Below are positions 1-6,247 of a DNA stretch of 6,297 nt, one piece after another; positions within the stretch are counted from its first letter, which is position 1; every line of letters starts with the position of its first letter. Where the stretch lies: contig CAMGAZ010000093.1 in assembly GCA_946008205.1 (NCBI GenBank), positions 1 through 6,297 of the forward strand, written 5' to 3'. The notes below the pieces were generated by a model. The model was not told the DNA's origin and made no database searches. It was given only the letters and a program-made list of their open reading frames with translations. The position numbers were made by a program, and so were the translations under genes. Source of the stretch: an uncultured Clostridium sp. GTDB lineage: Bacteria; Bacillota; Clostridia; TANB77; CAG-508.

Positions 1-1005
1 AGCTAAGTCTTGTCCATATTCTGGTTGGAATTCCCATTCTTTATCAGCATTTTTTAATATATCATTTGCTACTTTATGGTCAATTCTAACAAAACTTGAA
101 TTAATTAATTTTGTTAATTTTTCAATTAATCCTTTTTCTATGAAATTGTCACAGAAAGCCATTTCCTCAGGGCATCTTTCTAGTACTTTAGAAACAACGT
201 ATTTTAAGCAATCCTCTTCTATGTTCATTAGCTCGTCTAAATCACAAAATGCAATTTCTGGCTCTATCATCCAAAATTCGTTAGCATGTGTTTTGGTGTT
301 TGAGTTTTCACTTCTTAATGTAGGACCAAATGTATAGATTTTACCAAATGCTTGTGCAAATGTTTCACCATGAAGCTGACCAGAGCCTGTTATAAATGCC
401 TTTTTACCGAAAATATCTTGTGAAAAATCTGTTTTTCCATTTTTTTGTGGAAGTGTTTTATCCAAATCTAAGGTGGTTAATTTGAACATTTCTGCTGAAC
501 CTTCACAATCAGCACAAGTTATAATTGGTGTGTTTACATATACATATCCGTTTTGTTGAAAATATTCGTGGATAGCAAATGCTGCAACACTTCTAATTCT
601 AAATACTGCATTAAAAGTATTTGTTCTAGGACGTAAATGTGCAACTGTTCTCAAATATTCAAAAGAATGTCTTTTCTTTTGAAGAGGATAATCAGAATCG
701 GCTAAATTAAAAATGTTAATGGATGCTGCATGCATTTCAAAAGGTTGTTTTGCATTTTCAGTTTTAACAATCTTACCTTGTACAATTATGGTAGAACTAA
801 TGGTTAGCTTACATACCTGCTCAAAATTTGATAGTGTGTCGCTAAAAACTATTTGTAAATTTTTAAAAAAAGAACCATCATTAATTTCAATGAATCCAAA
901 TGTTTTTGAATCTCTTACTGTTTTTACCCAACCTGAAATTTCAACATTTTTATCAATGTAATTGTCGGTATTACGAAATAAATCTTTTATCGATACATTT
1001 TTCAT
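1..1005 (-). CDS. asnS: Asparaginyl-tRNA synthetase, N-terminal 335 codons (C-terminus beyond the left edge)
   Basis: Cytoplasmic class IIb aminoacyl-tRNA synthetase that uses ATP to attach asparagine to tRNA-Asn. Translating the minus strand from the ATG at 1005-1003 gives MKNVSIKDLFRNT and an open frame to the window edge. An N-terminal OB-fold anticodon-binding domain (about residues 15-105, with SGWVKTVRDSK) is followed by the class II core. Visible family blocks are HSFEYLRTVAHLRPRTNTF, ITCADCEGSAEMF, TGSGQLHGETFAQAFGKIYT, and the motif 2 region FGPTLRSENSNTKTHANEFW followed by MIEPE. The SENSNT-x-x-H signature separates AsnRS from AspRS. Family proteins are about 460-470 residues, so roughly 130 residues including motif 3 are missing only because the window ends. 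GGAGA at 1017-1013, 7 nt before the ATG, fixes the start. It is divergent from aspS. No frameshift or stop is seen. Confidence 0.97.
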   Translation of the reverse strand, partial: MKNVSIKDLFRNTDNYIDKNVEISGWVKTVRDSKTFGFIEINDGSFFKNLQIVFSDTLSNFEQVCKLTISSTIIVQGKIVKTENAKQPFEMHAASINIFNLADSDYPLQKKRHSFEYLRTVAHLRPRTNTFNAVFRIRSVAAFAIHEYFQQNGYVYVNTPIITCADCEGSAEMFKLTTLDLDKTLPQKNGKTDFSQDIFGKKAFITGSGQLHGETFAQAFGKIYTFGPTLRSENSNTKTHANEFWMIEPEIAFCDLDELMNIEEDCLKYVVSKVLERCPEEMAFCDNFIEKGLIEKLTKLINSSFVRIDHKVANDILKNADKEWEFQPEYGQDLA

Positions 1006-1011
1006 ACTAAA

Positions 1012-1017
1012 GTCTCC
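1012..1017 (-). promoter_or_regulatory. Shine-Dalgarno site of asnS
   Basis: On the minus strand GGAGAC lies 6-7 nt before the ATG at 1005-1003. It supports this start, which also gives the expected AsnRS N-terminus. Confidence 0.8.
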
Positions 1018-1038
1018 AATCTATAAATATTTAAAGAA

Positions 1039-1067
1039 ATTATACTCGTATCAATGAAAAAAATCAA
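1039..1067 (-). promoter_or_regulatory. Predicted sigma-A-type promoter of asnS
   Basis: On the minus strand TTGATT (1067-1062; 4 of 6 matches to TTGACA) is followed after exactly 17 bp by a perfect TATAAT (1044-1039). Transcription would start near 1032, giving a short leader of about 27 nt before the asnS ATG. That leader is too short for a T-box or an attenuator. The spacing and the perfect -10 box are seen directly; activity is inferred. Confidence 0.7.
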
Positions 1068-1095
1068 GATATTTTAAGCTAAATGTTGATAACTA

Positions 1096-1124
1096 TGGAC
1101 TTTTACTAAAAAATGGTATAAAAT
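1096..1124 (+). promoter_or_regulatory. Predicted promoter of the aspS operon
   Basis: TGGACT (1096-1101; 4 of 6 matches to TTGACA) and TAAAAT (1119-1124; 5 of 6 matches to TATAAT) are 17 bp apart. An overlapping alternative is an extended -10, TG at 1114-1115 before TATAAA at 1117-1122. Either would start transcription near 1130, leaving a leader of about 60 nt before aspS. The region is very AT-rich, so chance matches are possible. The -35 boxes of this promoter and the asnS promoter face away from each other with about 28 bp between them. Confidence 0.5.
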
Positions 1125-1189
1125 AATAAAAGTTTATTAGGTTTATAGATAAATCCCAAAATCTAAATTCAAAAAAGGATGTAGTAAAT

Positions 1190-2956
1190 ATGGCAAATGA
1201 ATATAGAGACCATAATTGTGGAGAATTAAATATAAAAGATGTTGGAACAGAAGTCAAATTAGCTGGATGGATACAAAGAATTAGAAATCTAGGAGGAATG
1301 ACATTTGTAGATTTAAGAGACCAATATGGAATTACGCAAATAGTTGTTTCTAGCGAAGAATTAAAAGAGCAAATAAGTAATTTATGCACAGAATGTGTTA
1401 TATCTGTGGAAGGAAAGGTTGTTGAAAGATCAAACAAAAACTCTAAGATTCCTACTGGAGAAATAGAGATAGAGGCAAAAAAGATAACAGTTTTAGGAGA
1501 GTGTGAGTCAACTCTTCCATTTGAAATAAATTCTGAAAAAGCCGACATAGAAGCGGTAAGAGAAGATTTACGTTTGGAATATAGATTTTTAGACTTGCGT
1601 AATGATAAAATACATAACAACATATTACTTCGCTCTAAGATAATGAAAACTATTCGTGACAAGATGGTAGAAATGTGGTTTACTGAAATTCAAACTCCAA
1701 TACTTGCAAATTCATCACCAGAAGGCGCTAGAGACTTTTTAGTACCTAGCAGATTGCACCCAGGTGAATTTTATGCATTACCACAAGCCCCTCAACAATT
1801 CAAACAGTTGCTAATGATTTCAGGGTTCGATAAATATTTCCAAATAGCGCCATGCTTTAGAGATGAAGATCCAAGAGCCGATAGAGCTCCAGGAGAATTT
1901 TATCAAGTGGACTTTGAAATGGCATTTGCAACTCAAGAAGATGTACTTAAAGTAATAGAAGAGTTAATCACAAATGTATTTAAAAAACATACAAACTGGA
2001 AGCTTACCGATGCACCATTTGTAAGAATTCCTTATAGAGAAGCAATGGAGAAATATGGAATAGATAAACCAGACTTAAGAAACCCACTAATAATACAAGA
2101 TGCAACTGAAATATTTAAAAATACAGAATTTAATGCTTTTAAAGATAAAACCATAAAAGCGATAGTAGTTCCAAATGGAGCAGCTCAAGGAAGGAAATTC
2201 TTCGATAGCATGACTGAATTTGCAGTTGAAGAGCAAGGTGCAAAAGGGTTAGCTTGGACCAAAATAGATGAAAACAATACTGCTCAAGGAGGAATTGCAA
2301 AATTTATTACAGACGAAGTACTAAAAGGATTAGAAGAAAAACTTGGAGCAAAGCAAGGAGATAGCATATTCTTTATTGCAGATAAACTACAAGTTGCACA
2401 AAAAATTGCAGGGCAAGTAAGAATAGAACTTGGAAACAGACTAGACTTATTAGAGAAAAATACATACAAATTCTGCTTTATAGTAGATTTTCCAATGTAC
2501 GAATATAATGAAGATGAACAAAAGGTAGACTTTAACCATAATCCATTCTCAATGCCTCAAGGAGGAATGGAAGCATTAGAAACAAAAGAACCATTAGATA
2601 TTTTAGCTTATCAATTTGACCTAGTAGGGAATGGATATGAAATGGCATCAGGAGCCGTTAGAAACCATGATCCAAAACTAATGGTAAAAGCATTTGAAAT
2701 AGCTGGATATTCAGAAAAAACTGTTGAGGAAAAATTTGGAGCACTATATAAGGCATTCAAGTATGGTACGCCTCCACACGCTGGAGCAGCTCTAGGATTA
2801 GATAGAATGGTAATGCTAATTGAAAATACTCAAAATATAAGAGAAGTAATAGCATTTCCTAAAAACAAAAAAGCGAGAGACGCTATGATGAATGCACCAA
2901 GTAAAGTAGAAGAACAACAACTTAAAGATGTACATGTAAAAATTAGTGACAAATAG
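1190..2956 (+). CDS. aspS: Aspartyl-tRNA synthetase, bacterial type with GAD domain
   Basis: Charges tRNA-Asp with aspartate in the cytoplasm using ATP. It has 588 residues, the usual length for bacterial AspRS. Domains: OB-fold anticodon-binding domain (about 1-105, with GWIQRIRNLGGMTFVDLRD), class II catalytic core starting near 125 (REDLRLEYRFLDLRN), motif 1 around 160-172, flipping-loop/substrate block SSPEGARDFLVPSR (175-188), motif 2 FRDED (223-227), the inserted bacterial GAD domain (about 285-415), and motif 3 GLDRM with Arg539. Leu34 in RNLGG matches the Leu of discriminating enzymes such as E. coli (RDLG) rather than the His of non-discriminating ones, consistent with asnS next door. 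AAGGA at 1175-1179 lies 10 nt before the ATG. Unusually for a Firmicute-like genome, HPGEFYALPQAPQQFKQ and ASGAVRNHDP resemble alphaproteobacterial AspRS. First gene of the predicted operon. Confidence 0.97.
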   Translation: MANEYRDHNCGELNIKDVGTEVKLAGWIQRIRNLGGMTFVDLRDQYGITQIVVSSEELKEQISNLCTECVISVEGKVVERSNKNSKIPTGEIEIEAKKITVLGECESTLPFEINSEKADIEAVREDLRLEYRFLDLRNDKIHNNILLRSKIMKTIRDKMVEMWFTEIQTPILANSSPEGARDFLVPSRLHPGEFYALPQAPQQFKQLLMISGFDKYFQIAPCFRDEDPRADRAPGEFYQVDFEMAFATQEDVLKVIEELITNVFKKHTNWKLTDAPFVRIPYREAMEKYGIDKPDLRNPLIIQDATEIFKNTEFNAFKDKTIKAIVVPNGAAQGRKFFDSMTEFAVEEQGAKGLAWTKIDENNTAQGGIAKFITDEVLKGLEEKLGAKQGDSIFFIADKLQVAQKIAGQVRIELGNRLDLLEKNTYKFCFIVDFPMYEYNEDEQKVDFNHNPFSMPQGGMEALETKEPLDILAYQFDLVGNGYEMASGAVRNHDPKLMVKAFEIAGYSEKTVEEKFGALYKAFKYGTPPHAGAALGLDRMVMLIENTQNIREVIAFPKNKKARDAMMNAPSKVEEQQLKDVHVKISDK

Positions 2957-2987
2957 TTGTGTTACTTTGGATAAAATAAAAGAAAGC

Positions 2988-2993
2988 AGGTGG
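2988..2993 (+). promoter_or_regulatory. Shine-Dalgarno site of the small coiled-coil gene
   Basis: AGGTGG lies 4 nt before the ATG at 2998. The site is strong but tightly spaced, and is the main evidence beyond the open frame that the 81-codon gene is translated. Confidence 0.6.
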
Positions 2994-2997
2994 TTTT

Positions 2998-3243
2998 ATG
3001 GAAAAAAATGACGAAGAAACGCTTGCAGTAAAAATTGAAATATTAAATGAAAAATTAGATTACATAATAAATAAGCAAAAAGAAGCAGAAAAAGAATTGC
3101 AAAAAAACAACAAAGTTGTAATGCAAAGAATAAATAAAATACAAGAATATAACGAAATTGATGATATGAGAAACACAGTGTTAAACAACAAATTAAATAC
3201 TATAATGAAAAGAATAGTTGAAATTGACAAAAAACTATATTAA
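2998..3243 (+). CDS. Small charged coiled-coil protein, unknown function
   Basis: I do not recognise this 81-residue protein. It is rich in Lys, Glu, Asn and Ile, has no Cys, no Trp and no proline, and has no signal peptide or membrane segment. Hydrophobic residues recur at 3-4-residue spacing (for example IEILNEKLDYIINKQ, about 13-27, and LNNKLNTIMKRIVEIDKKL, about 62-80). This predicts two long amphipathic helices or one broken coiled coil, so it is probably an oligomerising cytoplasmic protein. It begins 41 bp after aspS and ends 16 bp before murT on the same strand, with its own AGGTGG ribosome site, so it is probably co-transcribed. A real gene is likely because of spacing, ribosome site and helical pattern. 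No function can be assigned; a partner of the MurT/GatD-like proteins is only a guess from position. Confidence 0.75.
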   Translation: MEKNDEETLAVKIEILNEKLDYIINKQKEAEKELQKNNKVVMQRINKIQEYNEIDDMRNTVLNNKLNTIMKRIVEIDKKLY

Positions 3244-3259
3244 AAAACCGAGGTAAGAA

Positions 3260-4645
3260 ATGAAAAAAACATTTAGATTTTATATGGCAATGTTATTGGC
3301 GAAATGTGCTAATAAATCACTAAAATTATTGAAAAGAAATGCATCATATTTCCCAGGAAATCTAGCATTAAAAATATGTCCGAATTTTATCGAGCAGGTA
3401 GAAAAACCGAACATTATAATTGGCGTTACTGGAACAAATGGTAAAACGACAGTATCGAACATGATAAACGATATACTAGAAGATAATGGATATAAAGTAA
3501 TGAACAATAGATACGGCTCAAATATGAATACCGGAATAGCAGCAAGCTTTGTTGCAAACAATACGATATCGGGTAAAAATAAAAATGATATTGCAGTATT
3601 TGAAATGGATGAGAGAAGCACAATCCACATATTTAAATATATTACGCCAACATATTTGATTTGCAATAATCTTTCTAGGGATTCTATAAAAAGAAATGCC
3701 AATACAGCGTTTATTGCAGGAATAATAAATAATGCAATTCCAGAGAACACAACAGTTGTTACAAATGGAGATGACCCAATTTGCGTTAATCTAGCAAGCA
3801 AAAATAAAAAGATATATTATGGAATTGACAGATTGGACACAGATACAGAAAAATGCGAAAATATTGTGCAAGACATGGTACTATGCCCTAGATGTGGCGC
3901 AAAGCTAGAATATGAATATTATAGATATCACCATGTTGGAAAGATGCACTGCCCAAACTGTGAATTTAAAACGCCAGCAAAAGACTATGAAATTTCTAAT
4001 ATAGACTATAAGAATAAACAAATTACTATAAAAGATAATTTGGATAAGACTGAATATAAATATTCAATGGTGGCTGATGGTTTGATTAATATCTACAATA
4101 TGCTATCTGCCATAACAGTGTTAAAACAAATAGGAATAAGTGATGAAAAAATAGAGAAGTCACTTAAGAAGACAAAAATAGTAGATACAAGATTCATGAT
4201 TGACGAAGCTGGAGGCAAAAAAATAGTACTACATTTGGCAAAGGGGCAAAATCCTATAGCATGTTCAAGGGCTTTTGATTATGTAAGAAAGCAACCTGAA
4301 AGAAAGACTATAATATTATTTTTAGATGATTTGCATGAAAAAAATGAAGTGATAACATGGCTTTATGATACTGACTATGAATTCTTAAATGGAGACAATG
4401 TAGAGCAAATAATAGTTAGTGGAAAAAGGTACAAAGATACAGTGGTAAGATTACTTTTAGCTGGGGTGCCAAAGGATAAAATCTATGCAGAGAAAACTGA
4501 AACAGAAGCGGTAAAAAAACACTTCAATCCACAGAATATAGACAGCGTATATATCTTGTATGATTTATATTCAATAAAAGAAAGAGATGCTGTTCATAAA
4601 GAAGTGAAAGAAATATTAGAAAAAAAGGCGGAAGATAAAAAATGA
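3260..4645 (+). CDS. murT: MurT-like Mur ligase (lipid II isoglutaminyl synthase family, synthetase subunit), divergent
   Basis: In the known family, MurT activates the D-Glu alpha-carboxylate of lipid II with ATP, and ammonia from GatD amidates it to D-isoglutamine on the inner face of the membrane. This 461-residue protein (S. aureus MurT is about 437) has the Mur ligase central domain with P-loop GVTGTNGKTT (55-64; Lys62), the NRYGSNMNTGIAASF block (83-97), and NGDDP (169-173). A Cys4 zinc ribbon follows (C209, C212, C231, C234), then GLINIYNMLSA (274-284) and the C-terminal MurT domain (DUF1727; LAKGQNP, TWLYDTDYEFL). Two departures: the family's RDQ-x-DR-x-GE stretch reads RDSIKRNANT (140-149), and the DGRDTSW block that gives the Asp of the GatD triad reads KNEVITW, placing Val364 at that position. 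GAGG at 3250-3253 sets the start. It overlaps gatD by 4 bp. Family assignment is firm; the exact reaction is not. Confidence 0.88.
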   Translation: MKKTFRFYMAMLLAKCANKSLKLLKRNASYFPGNLALKICPNFIEQVEKPNIIIGVTGTNGKTTVSNMINDILEDNGYKVMNNRYGSNMNTGIAASFVANNTISGKNKNDIAVFEMDERSTIHIFKYITPTYLICNNLSRDSIKRNANTAFIAGIINNAIPENTTVVTNGDDPICVNLASKNKKIYYGIDRLDTDTEKCENIVQDMVLCPRCGAKLEYEYYRYHHVGKMHCPNCEFKTPAKDYEISNIDYKNKQITIKDNLDKTEYKYSMVADGLINIYNMLSAITVLKQIGISDEKIEKSLKKTKIVDTRFMIDEAGGKKIVLHLAKGQNPIACSRAFDYVRKQPERKTIILFLDDLHEKNEVITWLYDTDYEFLNGDNVEQIIVSGKRYKDTVVRLLLAGVPKDKIYAEKTETEAVKKHFNPQNIDSVYILYDLYSIKERDAVHKEVKEILEKKAEDKK

Positions 4646-5334
4646 AAATAGAAATGCTATATCCAGAGGTATGCAATTTATTTGGAGATATCAGTAATAT
4701 TAAATATTTAAAACATTGTGTCCCAGAAGCAGAAATAATAAAAACAGATATAAATTCTGAACCTGCTTTTGTAACTCAAGATGTGAACATGATTTACATG
4801 GGGCCAATGCCAGAAAATATACAGGAGATGGCTATAAATAAATTAAAGCCATATACAGAAAGAATAAAAGAATTGATAAATAGAAATGTAGTATTTTTGG
4901 TTACTGGAAATGCAGTTGAAATTTTTGGAAAGTACATTGAAAACGAAGATGGAAGCAAGATAGAAGGTTTATCTATTTTCGATATATATGCAAAAAGAAA
5001 CATGATGCGCAGGCATAATAGTACATATGTTGGAACCTATGAGGACATAGAAATTGTCGGATATAAAAGTCAATTTACTATGGCATATGGAGACAATGAA
5101 AAAAATTATTTTTCAAAGGTAGAACGTGGAATAGGATTAAATGAAGAAAGTAAACTGGAAGGAATAAAAGAAAATAACTTTATAGGTACATACATAATAG
5201 GACCAATACTTATACTCAATCCGTTGTTTACTCGAAAATTGATTTCTATTTTAGGCGTAAAAAATGCGAAACTAGCATTTGAACAAGAGACAATGGAAGC
5301 ATATAAACAAAGATTATTAGAACTTAAAGAATAA
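4642..5334 (+). CDS. gatD: GatD-like amidotransferase subunit lacking the glutaminase triad
   Basis: A class I, CobB/CobQ-type amidotransferase fold of 230 residues (S. aureus GatD is about 243). Classical GatD hydrolyses glutamine and passes ammonia to MurT. The fold is readable: YPEVCNLFGDISNI (7-20), VNMIYMGPMPENIQ (48-61), the nucleophile-elbow region FLVTGNAVEIFGKYI (85-99), DGSKIEGLSIFDIYA (103-117), and GTYIIGPIL (182-190). From remembered S. aureus GatD, the elbow TICGGYQFLG reads LVTGNAVEIF, so Thr88 (codon 4903-4905, ACT) replaces the catalytic Cys. GTYLHGP reads GTYIIGP, so Ile186 (codon 5197-5199, ATA) replaces the catalytic His. The oxyanion GGG reads GPM, and the ENHGGRT motif reads KSQFTMA. 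The only cysteines, C11 and C26, are far from the elbow. It starts inside the murT stop (ATGA), so translation is coupled. Glutaminase activity is unlikely; a structural or regulatory partner of MurT is inferred. Confidence 0.85.
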   Translation: MKIEMLYPEVCNLFGDISNIKYLKHCVPEAEIIKTDINSEPAFVTQDVNMIYMGPMPENIQEMAINKLKPYTERIKELINRNVVFLVTGNAVEIFGKYIENEDGSKIEGLSIFDIYAKRNMMRRHNSTYVGTYEDIEIVGYKSQFTMAYGDNEKNYFSKVERGIGLNEESKLEGIKENNFIGTYIIGPILILNPLFTRKLISILGVKNAKLAFEQETMEAYKQRLLELKE

Positions 5335-5368
5335 TGAGTTAAAATTAGAGGAACGAGGCAATAAAAGT

Positions 5369-6247
5369 ATGAAACATATAGATATAATTAATGCGGAAAC
5401 TGATTTAGGATTATGCATTAATGGTACAAAGCTTGGGCCAGAAACCCTTACCAAAGAATTAAAGGATGAGAATATTCATGCAATTTACATAGTAAAAAGC
5501 AAAGAAGTGGAAAAAGACTATTCTAAAGAAAATAAAAAGAAGAACTTGGAACCATTAAATGAATTTAATGAAAAGTTATACAAAAGAGTTGAACAAAGCC
5601 TTGCAGAACAAAAATTTCCAATTACTATTGGTGGAGATCATAGTATTGCTATAGCTTCAGCATTAGCATCAATAAAAAAATATTCAAATTTGGGAGTTAT
5701 TTGGGTCGATGCTCATGGAGACTATAACACTTTTGAAACAACGATAACAGGCAATATACACGGTTTGCCACTTGCTGCAATTACGGGGTATGAGAAGAAC
5801 TATCTTACTAATTTCCATACGGGAAATAAATATAGTTATGCAAACACTGTAATTGTTGGAGGAAGAGATATTGATGAACTAGAAAAAGTTAATTTAGAAG
5901 ATGCTGGGATAAGAGTGTTTTCCACAGAATATATACATGAGCGCGGAATGAAAAATGTAATGGAAGAGGCAATTAAAATCGCAACGAATGGAACAAATGG
6001 AATACACATAAGTTGGGACTTAGATGTAATAGACCCTAAAATTGCACCTGGTGTATCTGTGCCAGCAAAAGATGGAATTAATTTAAAAGAAGTTTATGAA
6101 GCGGTAAATGAAATTCTAAAAAATAGAAATATGGTAAAATCAATGGATTTGGTAGAATACAATCCTGTACTTGATGTAGAAAATAAGACTCAAACAATTG
6201 CAATCACTATATTAGAAAATATTATCAAAGGCTTTTCCTTTGTATAG
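5369..6247 (+). CDS. rocF: Arginase-family ureohydrolase, probably arginase
   Basis: Predicted binuclear-manganese enzyme splitting L-arginine into L-ornithine and urea in the cytoplasm. It has 292 residues, close to B. subtilis RocF. All metal-ligand motifs are present: GGDHS (88-92; His91), DAHGDYN (114-120; Asp114, His116, Asp118), and SWDLDVIDP (215-223; Asp217, Asp219). The substrate loop TGNIHG (127-132) carries His131, equivalent to the proton-shuttle His of human arginase I, with Asn120 and Thr127 where human has Asn130 and Ser137. RDIDELE (166-172) and Glu263 in DLVEYNPVLD are also kept. The loop TTITGNIHGLPLA and the ending VEYNPVLDVENKT favour arginase over agmatinase or formimidoylglutamase, but substrate choice is not proven. 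GAGG at 5355-5358, 10 nt upstream, sets the start. It lies 34 bp after gatD and is probably the last gene of the operon visible here. Confidence 0.88.
   Translation: MKHIDIINAETDLGLCINGTKLGPETLTKELKDENIHAIYIVKSKEVEKDYSKENKKKNLEPLNEFNEKLYKRVEQSLAEQKFPITIGGDHSIAIASALASIKKYSNLGVIWVDAHGDYNTFETTITGNIHGLPLAAITGYEKNYLTNFHTGNKYSYANTVIVGGRDIDELEKVNLEDAGIRVFSTEYIHERGMKNVMEEAIKIATNGTNGIHISWDLDVIDPKIAPGVSVPAKDGINLKEVYEAVNEILKNRNMVKSMDLVEYNPVLDVENKTQTIAITILENIIKGFSFV

Noticed and set aside
140..961. Plus-strand open frames at 140-337 and 713-961
   Set aside because: Both are antisense to the clearly recognisable AsnRS and have no plausible product.
1025..1032. AAATATTT palindrome near the predicted asnS transcription start
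   Set aside because: Too short and low in complexity to be called an operator.
1006..1189. T-box leader for asnS or aspS
   Set aside because: The leaders implied by the promoters are only about 27 and 60 nt. There is no T-box core or antiterminator hairpin.
1093..1662. Minus-strand open frame of 189 codons overlapping the start of aspS
   Set aside because: It is antisense to a conserved AspRS domain, Ser/Phe/Ile-rich as expected from reading AT-rich coding DNA backwards, and has no family motif.
2946..2975. Weak promoter-like GTGACA-18-GATAAA upstream of the small coiled-coil gene
   Set aside because: The -10 match is poor, the -35 overlaps the end of aspS, and such matches are expected by chance in DNA this AT-rich. 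An internal promoter remains possible.
2957..2997. Intrinsic terminator after aspS
   Set aside because: No GC-rich inverted repeat with a T-tract is present, so read-through into the downstream genes is more likely.
3280..3801. Minus-strand open frame of 173 codons with a hydrophobic, membrane-like composition
   Set aside because: It lies wholly antisense to murT, including the P-loop region. The hydrophobicity is what the complement of Lys/Asn/Ile-rich codons yields. The same applies to the shorter minus-strand frames at 3426-3623, 2284-2469 and 4794-5003.
4642..5334. Reading the gatD-like gene as a cobyric acid synthase (CobQ)
   Set aside because: It is far shorter than CobQ, lacks the N-terminal ATP-binding domain, and is overlapped by a MurT-type ligase. 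The CobQ label would reflect only the shared amidotransferase fold.
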